In this document: positions 52,953 to 59,447 of the stretch, in pieces
Numbering within the stretch: the first letter of the stretch is position 1
How the letters are laid out: each line of letters starts with the position of its first letter
Assembly: GCA_051657165.1 (NCBI GenBank)
Contig: JBOFKD010000290.1
Location: 1 to 59,447 of the forward strand
DNA length: 59,447 bases
From: UBA7332 sp051657165
GTDB taxonomy: Bacteria; Bacteroidota; Bacteroidia; Bacteroidales; UBA7332
Direction of reading: 5' to 3'
Notes under the pieces: generated by a model
What the model saw: the letters and a program-made list of their open reading frames with translations, nothing else
Told to the model about the DNA's origin: nothing
Database searches by the model: none
Made by a program: the position numbers and the translations under genes

Positions 52953-52960
52953 TATATTTG
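52953..52960 (+). promoter_or_regulatory. Candidate -7 box of the propeller-AraC regulator
   Basis: TATATTTG matches TAnnTTTG exactly and ends 31 bp before the ATG at 52992. Its position inside the longer reading frame supports the downstream start. Confidence 0.4.
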
Positions 52961-52991
52961 TCTGATAAATAGCATTGAATTCCTGAATAAT

Positions 52992-55871
52992 ATGACTAAC
53001 AGAGCTACACTCAGATATTTTTTCATCTTTTTAATAAGCCTTATTACCCTTGGTAGTAAAGCTCAATCCTATCGTTTATCTCCATTTAGTTATAACTTTG
53101 AATTATCCTCATCACATATTGTTGATATCACACAGGACAGAGAAGGTATTATATGGATTGCTACTCAAAACTGGATTAATTATTTTGACGGATATACTTT
53201 GAACAGCATTCCTTATCCGGAAGACCTGCTTCAGACTAAAAACCGAGTTATCAATACTATACATTGTGATCAGGATGATAATGTATGGATCGGGATGGCT
53301 CCGGGCATATTAAAATACAATAAAAGCGACAAAAAGTACACTCTTATATTTCCTATTCCTGACAATAAAATTCACAAAAGCAATATAATATACGACATTA
53401 CTGAGGATGCAGAGGGAACTATCTATTTTGGTACACGAAATGGAATCTACTTTCTAAAAAAAGAGAGCCAGGAACCTGTATTGCTGAAATCGTTTGCTTT
53501 TCATGAGAAATTCAACAGTGCTACTAAATCAGAACGGATTGTCCGTAGTCTGTCTTTTGATAAACTTGGCAATCTCTGGATCGGAACTGAAGGAAACGGA
53601 CTGGTCAGACTGAATATGAAATCTGACTCGCAAATGGTCTTCAGAAATGATAAAAACAATCCTAACTCGATATGCGGAAACTTCATTACTTCAATTTTTG
53701 AAGATCAGTTTGGCGTTGTATGGATTGGTACGACAGAAGGACTATCCCGCTTTATCAAAGAAAAAACTGAGTTTGAAAACTTCAGCGAGCTATCAAATAT
53801 CACAGTAAACTCGATCACTGAAAATAAGTCCGGAGCATTACTTATTGGTACAGAAGATGGTTTTGCAATCTACAACCGAAGTGGATCGGATGGTTTTAGC
53901 TGGTTCCGCGAAAATGATCAGCTTACTAATTCATTATTGTCGAATATTGTAACATCCGTATACTGCGATCATTCGGGCGCTGCATGGGTAGGCACTTCTC
54001 GCGGAATATCTCTGCTTATGCCGGGAGCCGTTTTTCAAAATCACAAACAGGGAGTAACAGATTCCGATCTCACATCGAATCTGTTAATATTTGCTGTACC
54101 CGATACAGCCCGTAAGAAAATCTGGTTTGGATCCAAGAACGGGGCGATCGATATCTATGACGTAAAGACCGGTAAATTCAAAAAATTATCACTTGATGCC
54201 GTAAGCAAAACTGACAGCAAGTATAAAAATCTGCATACAGGCGCTATGCTGCGCAATGGCGATTTACTAATCGGGACTGATGCGGGACTCATCCGCGTAC
54301 CCAAAGGAGAAGAGACACCTGTATCCGAAACACTAAAAGATAAAGGAAAAGAGCTTAAAGAGATCTATTCTATTTTCGAAGATAAATCGGGAAATATATG
54401 GCTGGGAGTTCTTGACCGCGGACTTTACCGTTATAATCCAAGAACCGGAAAACTGGAATTATTCAATGCTCTGGTTAAAGATAAACCCAAAGATGTTTAC
54501 ACCAATATCAAATGGATTTATGAAGGTAAAGATGGTAAAATATGGGTAGTATACCATTTGGGCGGCGTATTATCTTTCGATCCGGCACATCCGGCGAAAC
54601 ACAAACTATATACGACAAAAACAGATCCGAATCTATTATCTGATCAGATATTACAGATAGCCGATTATAAATCAAAAATGCTTTTTGCCACAACTAACGG
54701 TATTGCCATTTTTGATCCTGCAACGGAAACATTTACCCGGAGTCCGATATCGGAAGCCACTATTGGCTCTGCCATAACAGGTATGGAAATAGATCCTAAA
54801 GGAAACATCTGGTTTGCCACATCAAACCAGGGCGTTGCACGTCTGGATTTAAAAAATAAAACGATGATTCACTTTGCAGAAGGTGACGGACTTGTTAATA
54901 AAAAGTTTAACAACTGGGTAAATACCCGTATTGATTCAACATTATTTTTTGGTGGAGACAATGGATTAAATTATATCAATTCAAATATCCGTTTCCCAAA
55001 TAAATATATTGCAGCACCTCATATTCTGACAATTAAGGTCGGAAGCAAAACAATCAGTGATGCTAAAATAGCGAAACATGATGTCGTAGATCTGCTTATT
55101 TCGAATAAAGACAAAGTGGATATTTCTATCTCAGGGTTCTCATATCTGAACGCCTGGCGTAATCGCTTTCAGTATCGTGTAATAGGACTGGACTCCGCAT
55201 TCAGATGGATTCCGCTTGGAGACAATACCCTTTCGCTGAATCGTTTACCTATGGGTAAATATAAACTGGAAATTCGTGCAGCTAATGCTGATGGATTCTG
55301 GGGAATACCACGTATCGTTGCAAACATAACTGTATTCCCGTATACGGCTACAATTATATTGATTGTCTGTATTATCCTGACTGCCGGTATAGCATTCTTT
55401 ATTTTCAGAAAAAAGAGAATGGCAGATGCGAAATCACACGAAGAGGAAATTCATGAACATAAACGAATCCGCAAGGAGCATAAAGATATTATCCCGGTGG
55501 CCACAAAAGAGATTACAGATTCATCTGTACGCTTGATGACCCAGCTTGACAGCCTGATGGAGAAAGAAGAGTTATATCTGAATAAGCGATTGAACAAAGC
55601 TCAACTAGCTTCTTATCTCAAATTATCAGAACAACAACTGACTCAGATTCTTAAGGAAAACAAGCAGAAAGGATTCCCGGATTATGTAAATTCTTATCGT
55701 ATTGAGGCTGTTAAAAGAAAAATGGAAGAGCCCCGGTACAAAGACTTTACTCTTTGGGCAATCGGTGAAGAGTGTGGATTTAATTCTAAAACGTCTTTTT
55801 ACCGTGTATTTAAAGAGGTTACGGGAACTACTCCGGCGGAGTATCTTGAAAAAATGAATCAGAACAAGTAA
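52992..55871 (+). CDS. Membrane-tethered propeller/Y_Y_Y sensor fused directly to an AraC-type HTH
   Basis: The chosen start (MTNRATLRYFFIF) gives 959 residues and exposes a signal peptide ending GSKAQ; a start at 52920 would bury it behind 24 extra residues. Two-component-regulator propeller repeats with recurring GxIWIGT-type blades fill the periplasmic part (about 30-690), followed by a Y_Y_Y domain (about 700-780). One membrane helix (about 784-805), a charged coiled-coil-like linker (about 50 residues) and a C-terminal AraC double helix-turn-helix (about 855-955) complete the protein. Histidine kinase and receiver domains of classical hybrid two-component regulators are absent. It is directly upstream of the heparinase-like gene and probably controls it. 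Confidence 0.88.
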   Translation: MTNRATLRYFFIFLISLITLGSKAQSYRLSPFSYNFELSSSHIVDITQDREGIIWIATQNWINYFDGYTLNSIPYPEDLLQTKNRVINTIHCDQDDNVWIGMAPGILKYNKSDKKYTLIFPIPDNKIHKSNIIYDITEDAEGTIYFGTRNGIYFLKKESQEPVLLKSFAFHEKFNSATKSERIVRSLSFDKLGNLWIGTEGNGLVRLNMKSDSQMVFRNDKNNPNSICGNFITSIFEDQFGVVWIGTTEGLSRFIKEKTEFENFSELSNITVNSITENKSGALLIGTEDGFAIYNRSGSDGFSWFRENDQLTNSLLSNIVTSVYCDHSGAAWVGTSRGISLLMPGAVFQNHKQGVTDSDLTSNLLIFAVPDTARKKIWFGSKNGAIDIYDVKTGKFKKLSLDAVSKTDSKYKNLHTGAMLRNGDLLIGTDAGLIRVPKGEETPVSETLKDKGKELKEIYSIFEDKSGNIWLGVLDRGLYRYNPRTGKLELFNALVKDKPKDVYTNIKWIYEGKDGKIWVVYHLGGVLSFDPAHPAKHKLYTTKTDPNLLSDQILQIADYKSKMLFATTNGIAIFDPATETFTRSPISEATIGSAITGMEIDPKGNIWFATSNQGVARLDLKNKTMIHFAEGDGLVNKKFNNWVNTRIDSTLFFGGDNGLNYINSNIRFPNKYIAAPHILTIKVGSKTISDAKIAKHDVVDLLISNKDKVDISISGFSYLNAWRNRFQYRVIGLDSAFRWIPLGDNTLSLNRLPMGKYKLEIRAANADGFWGIPRIVANITVFPYTATIILIVCIILTAGIAFFIFRKKRMADAKSHEEEIHEHKRIRKEHKDIIPVATKEITDSSVRLMTQLDSLMEKEELYLNKRLNKAQLASYLKLSEQQLTQILKENKQKGFPDYVNSYRIEAVKRKMEEPRYKDFTLWAIGEECGFNSKTSFYRVFKEVTGTTPAEYLEKMNQNK

Positions 55872-55923
55872 GATCAGATTTTACACATACCAAAATAAAA
55901 ACCAAAACGAACAGAATCGATTT

Positions 55924-57861
55924 ATGAAGATTAGATTATTAAATCTTGTCTTATTGTTTGTTGCGTCCTGTTGCATGATTTGTGCTCAGGAAGAGCGCAA
56001 CTTACTTGACAACAAGGCAAAACAACTAACAGACAACCAGCTCATTGATGGAAATTTCGAACCGTATGCACGCTATTCGAACCGTGCTTTCTGGGATTCG
56101 GTTATTCCCGAAAAACAAAAAAAAGAAATTATCAAACAAGCTGAAAAGAGCGCCAAGTACACATACGGAACAGTACCTCTGACCACTTATCTGGCTGTAA
56201 AACGCAACGGTAACCGGATGATCAACGAAGATCATTATAAAGCCCGCCGTGATAATTTCAGAAACTTAATTCTCGGAGAATTAGTTGAAGGGAACGGTCG
56301 CTTTGTGGATCAGATTATTGATGCAGCCTGGTCGCTTTGCGAACAATCATCATGGGCTATCTCTGCTCATCTTAATTTACAGAAAGCTGGCGTAGGTGTT
56401 CCGGACACAAACGAACCTATTATAGATCTTACTGTAGGAGAAATAGGCAATCTCTTAGGATGGTCCTATTATTTCTTCAAAGATCAGTTTGACGGAGTTA
56501 ATCCGTTAATTGCCGCGCGTATCCAGCGCGAAATTAACAACCGCATCATCCAGCCATATCTGACACGTACTGATTTCTGGTGGATGGGATACAAACCGGG
56601 ACATCTGGTTAATAACTGGAATCCATGGTGTAATTTCAATGTACTTACCGCAACAATGCTCACATCAGATGATGCTGAAACTAAAATTAAAGTAATGCGT
56701 AAGACATTAAATTCAACAGATAAATTTATCAACTATTATAAAGCTGATGGTGGTTGCGAAGAAGGTCCTACGTATTGGGATCATGCAGCCGGAAAGCTAT
56801 TGGAATATCTTGAACTTGTTGATCGTATCAGCAATGGCAACATCAATATCTTTGATGAGCAAATTGTTAAACGAATGGGTGAATACATTGCTCTTAGCCA
56901 TGTGGGGAACGGCTATTATATGAACTTTGCCGATGCATCAGCTTTTGCAAAAGGGTTATCTGATATTATATACAGATACGGAAAATCTATTCACAGCAAA
57001 GATCTGAAAGAATTCGCATCTTATGTTATGCACTCAACCGGTCAGAGCAATAAATACGTAGCGTCCACACTGGATATGACATTACAAAAAATGCTTATCT
57101 GGAATGAACTTCAGAACACTCCGGCTAATGCATACTATCCTTCTCACTTCTATCTGGAAGGGACAGAGGTAGCAGGTGTACGTTCTAAATCAGGAACGAC
57201 CGATGGTTTCTTCCTGGCTGCCAAAGGCGGATACAATAATGAGAGCCATAATCACAACGATGCTGGTACTTTCTCTTTATATTACAATACTGATCCGATT
57301 TTAATTGATGTGGGTGTCGGTACTTATACTGCCAAAACATTTTCTAAAGATCGTTATACGATATGGACAATGCAGTCAGCATACCACAATCTTCCGAACA
57401 TAAACGGACAGCAGCAAGCCTTCGGTTCAGACTTCAAGGCAAGCGACATGAAGTTTAGCAACACCCGCAATGGTGCAACCATTCAGCTGAATATAGCAAA
57501 TGCTTATCCGGCTGAAGCAAATTGTAAATACTGGAACCGCATCTATAAACTGGACCGCAAAAAAGGACTTGAAATCACAGATGACTTTCAGCTTACAAAA
57601 TCACAAAGTGCTAATCAGGTTGTATTTATGATTGCAAACGGTGTAGAGGAAATTGCTGAAGGAAAACTCAGATTAAAAGGAAAGAAAGAGGCTCTAATAT
57701 TTCATTATAACAAAAATCAGTTTAATTTTGAGGTCGAAGAGATTAAACTTGACGACCCTCGTCTTTCAAATGTCTGGGGTGAGAAAGTATATCGCTTGAT
57801 TCTTACTGCTAAAAACAGTAACACCAAAGATTTCTATAAATTCAATATAACAAAAAACTAG
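55924..57861 (+). CDS. Heparinase II/III-family polysaccharide lyase-like protein
   Basis: The 645-residue protein has a signal sequence that could be type I (ending ICAQ) or lipoprotein (VASC). An (alpha/alpha) toroid (about 60-370) holds NNWNPWCNFN and GGCEEGPTYWDHAAG. A heparinase II/III C-terminal beta domain (about 395-640) has AKGGYNNESHNHNDAGTFS, whose His and Asn residues resemble the metal/catalytic patch of the family. Substrate could be a glycosaminoglycan, alginate or another uronic-acid glycan; the subfamily cannot be fixed by eye. It lies 52 bp after the regulator gene and 8 bp before the kinase gene. Confidence 0.88.
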   Translation: MKIRLLNLVLLFVASCCMICAQEERNLLDNKAKQLTDNQLIDGNFEPYARYSNRAFWDSVIPEKQKKEIIKQAEKSAKYTYGTVPLTTYLAVKRNGNRMINEDHYKARRDNFRNLILGELVEGNGRFVDQIIDAAWSLCEQSSWAISAHLNLQKAGVGVPDTNEPIIDLTVGEIGNLLGWSYYFFKDQFDGVNPLIAARIQREINNRIIQPYLTRTDFWWMGYKPGHLVNNWNPWCNFNVLTATMLTSDDAETKIKVMRKTLNSTDKFINYYKADGGCEEGPTYWDHAAGKLLEYLELVDRISNGNINIFDEQIVKRMGEYIALSHVGNGYYMNFADASAFAKGLSDIIYRYGKSIHSKDLKEFASYVMHSTGQSNKYVASTLDMTLQKMLIWNELQNTPANAYYPSHFYLEGTEVAGVRSKSGTTDGFFLAAKGGYNNESHNHNDAGTFSLYYNTDPILIDVGVGTYTAKTFSKDRYTIWTMQSAYHNLPNINGQQQAFGSDFKASDMKFSNTRNGATIQLNIANAYPAEANCKYWNRIYKLDRKKGLEITDDFQLTKSQSANQVVFMIANGVEEIAEGKLRLKGKKEALIFHYNKNQFNFEVEEIKLDDPRLSNVWGEKVYRLILTAKNSNTKDFYKFNITKN

Positions 57862-57869
57862 AAAACCAG

Positions 57870-58955
57870 ATGAACCCATTATTAGACATAGCCCTAAAAT
57901 TTAATATTGAAGGTAATATTGAATCTATCAATCCGCTCGGAAGTGGATTAATCAACGATACATATTGTGTGAAAACATATTCGGACGAACATCCTGACTA
58001 TGTTTTGCAACGCATCAATCATGCTATTTTTAAGGATGTTGATTTACTTCAGAACAATATCAAAATCGTAACAGAGCAAATTACCAACAAGTTAAAAGAG
58101 GCTGGTGAAACAGATATTGAGCGTAAATCGCTTAAAATCATTCCTGCAACAGATGGGAAATTATATTATTTCGACGGAATCAACTACTGGCGTGTTACAG
58201 TAATGATTCCCCGTTCAAAAACATACGAGGCTATTAATGCCGAATCTTCATTTCATACAGGTAATGCTTTCGGTAAATTCCAGTCGATGCTGGTAGATAT
58301 TCCTAAAGGAGCTTTGGGTGAAACAATTCCAAACTTCCACAATATGGAATCCCGCCTGAATGATTTCCGTATTGCTGTAAAAGAAAACAAAGCGAACCGC
58401 CTTGATTCTGTACAGTGGCTGGTTGATGAAATCGAAAAAAGAGCTGATGAGATGTGTAAGGCTGAAGTTCTTCACCGTGAAGGGAAACTTCCAAAACGCA
58501 TTACTCACTGCGACACAAAAGTAAACAACCTGCTGTTTGACGAAAACGGAGAGGTACTTTGTGTTATTGACCTGGATACAGTTATGCCTGGATTCGTTTT
58601 GTCTGATTTCGGAGATTTCATCCGTACAGCAGGAAATACAGGAGCTGAGGATGATGAAAATCTGGAGAACGTAAGTGTAGATATGGAAATCTTTAAAGCC
58701 TTTGCAAAAGGTTATATCGAAAGTGCCCGTTCGTTCCTTCTTCCGATCGAAATCGAAATGTTGCCTTATGGAGCTAAATTGCTTACTTATATGCAAACAG
58801 TTCGTTTCCTTACAGATTACCTGAACGGTGATACTTACTACAAAATCAAGTATCCTGAACACAACCACGTAAGATCAGTTGCTCAGTTCAGACTTCTGAC
58901 TTCTATCGAGAAGAAAGAGCCTGAAATGATCCGTTTTATCAAAGAACAATTGTAA
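57870..58955 (+). CDS. APH-fold sugar kinase, NahK-like
   Basis: The 361-residue protein has an aminoglycoside phosphotransferase fold: an N-terminal nucleotide loop (NPLGSGLINDTYCVK), catalytic HCDTKVNN (His213, Asp215, Asn220) and the Mg-binding VIDLDTV (Asp234, Asp236). Overall length and the SDFGDFIRTAGN segment resemble N-acetylhexosamine 1-kinases (NahK), which phosphorylate GlcNAc or GalNAc at C1. A homoserine- or choline-kinase-like role is possible but less consistent with context. It ends a three-gene run with a lyase-like protein, so salvage of a released amino sugar is likely (inference). Confidence 0.8.
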   Translation: MNPLLDIALKFNIEGNIESINPLGSGLINDTYCVKTYSDEHPDYVLQRINHAIFKDVDLLQNNIKIVTEQITNKLKEAGETDIERKSLKIIPATDGKLYYFDGINYWRVTVMIPRSKTYEAINAESSFHTGNAFGKFQSMLVDIPKGALGETIPNFHNMESRLNDFRIAVKENKANRLDSVQWLVDEIEKRADEMCKAEVLHREGKLPKRITHCDTKVNNLLFDENGEVLCVIDLDTVMPGFVLSDFGDFIRTAGNTGAEDDENLENVSVDMEIFKAFAKGYIESARSFLLPIEIEMLPYGAKLLTYMQTVRFLTDYLNGDTYYKIKYPEHNHVRSVAQFRLLTSIEKKEPEMIRFIKEQL

Positions 58956-58973
58956 TTCTACAGATACACTACC

Positions 58974-59007
58974 AAAAAGGCGATGCAAATCAATGCATCG
59001 CCTTTTT
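58974..59007 (+). terminator. Terminator after the NahK-like kinase gene
   Basis: AAAAAGGCGATGCA (58974-58987) pairs perfectly with TGCATCGCCTTTTT (58994-59007) around a 6-nt loop. It lies 18 bp after the stop codon. Confidence 0.94.
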
Positions 59008-59404
59008 TCGTTTATAACACAAACATACGGAGTATTATGTATGAAACAAGCAATCCCGGTGAACCCGATAGACGAATCCACGAAGAGGAGACACACACAT
59101 ATGGAGCCGGAATTGATTTACCCGGAAAGATATACGTCTTAAACCGGCTCCGGCATTTCGGGCTTTGCCGGCTGAAGATACGTATGATGTGCGAAAATAT
59201 CACTGCAAACAAATTATAGAATACGTATGAATAACTTTATTCAAAGCAGAAATAATTTGTTCCGAACGTATGATTAATTCAGGAGACCTACGTCTCCTTC
59301 TTTTCCCCCGAGGATGTGTCAAAAGGTCACATCCTCTTTTCTTTTTGAGTCTGTCGTGCATGGGTATTGTTTTATGTGTAATATTCGCATAAACGCAAGC
59401 AAAT
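59008..59404. other. Gene-poor region with several hairpins
   Basis: No convincing protein gene is seen. A 60-codon plus-strand ORF (59037-59219) has a GGAG before its ATG but a composition unlike a folded protein. Inverted arms GGAGCCGG (59103-59110) and CCGGCTCC (59144-59151), the short hairpin at 59281-59298 and a terminator-like hairpin at 59310-59336 make the region look transcribed and structured. This resembles the non-coding part of the 12.2-12.9 kb region. Confidence 0.5.
59310..59345 (+). terminator. Terminator-like hairpin near the window end
   Basis: GAGGATGTG (59310-59318) pairs perfectly with CACATCCTC (59328-59336) around a 9-nt loop, followed by TTTTCTTTTT. No annotated gene ends directly before it, so it may end a small transcript from 59.0-59.3 kb. 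Confidence 0.7.
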
Positions 59405-59447
59405 ATACGTATCTGTTAGCCGGAACAAAGGAGGAATTATTTTTTAT
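59405..59447 (+). repeat. Dispersed intergenic element, copy 2 (cut by window end)
   Basis: It matches 12360-12402 at 37 of 43 positions without gaps, including the ATACGTAT start, TTAGC, GGAA and AAAGGAGGA blocks. The match reaches the last base of the window, so the element probably continues. Confidence 0.6.

Noticed and set aside
58248..58868. 206-codon minus-strand ORF opposite the NahK-like kinase
   Set aside because: The kinase on the plus strand has complete catalytic motifs. The antisense translation is Cys/Phe-rich without any family resemblance.

Overview
The window looks like a chromosomal segment of a Bacteroidales bacterium (Bacteroidota). The evidence is a SusC/SusD polysaccharide utilisation locus (PUL), a secreted phosphoesterase with a C-terminal type IX secretion sorting domain, a serine palmitoyltransferase, a DUF2027/Smr protein, a BT4734/VirE-type primase-helicase, a split ThrE exporter, and occasional TAnnTTTG promoter-like boxes. 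No 16S gene or species marker is present, so genus-level placement (for example Dysgonomonas-like) would be a guess.

Layout. 1-184: two tandem tRNA-Asp genes. 0.7-4.0 kb: large secreted metallophosphoesterase. 4.1-11.4 kb: ordinary chromosome, with a small membrane protein, exonuclease III, FKBP isomerase, ankyrin protein, MgtC-like protein, serine palmitoyltransferase divergent from a lipid kinase, RsmI-like methyltransferase and a Gate-domain membrane protein. 11.7-15.8 kb: accessory region with an orphan Cys/His-rich protein, about 700 bp of structured non-coding DNA (22-bp quasi-palindromic tandem repeats, a repeated ATATTGTCAT motif, a terminator-like hairpin), an MNT/HEPN pair and the VirE-type protein. 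16.1-36.3 kb: a complete PUL (GH2, GH78-like, GH3, sulfatase, GH78, sulfatase, DUF3823, SusD, SusC) with a divergent AraC/cupin regulator. 36.6-50.3 kb: housekeeping genes (DEAD-box-like helicase, Smr protein, MnmD, DusB, epimerase, ThrE pair, SPFH protein, Lrp regulator, ExbB/ExbD cluster, tRNA-Ser, TatD, polyprenyl synthase, TonB). 50.5-59.4 kb: DsbD, then a membrane-tethered propeller/AraC regulator followed by a heparinase II/III-like protein and a NahK-like sugar kinase.

The most striking observation is that the whole PUL with its regulator lies between two 184-bp direct repeats (15578-15761 and 36299-36482, 178/184 identical by eye). The left copy is the start and 5' flank of the virE-type gene. 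The right copy is an orphan fragment of the same start. Recombination between them would remove exactly 20,721 bp and leave the virE-type gene intact, so the PUL looks like a recombination-acquired cassette with a predictable empty site.

Working together: SusC/SusD/DUF3823 would capture and import a glycan, two Ser-type sulfatases would desulfate it, and two GH78-type enzymes plus GH2 and GH3 would trim it. This fits a sulfated, rhamnose-containing polysaccharide (inference). ExbB/ExbD/TonB elsewhere in the window could energise SusC. The last operon probably senses and degrades a uronic-acid- or hexosamine-containing glycan and phosphorylates a released sugar (inference).
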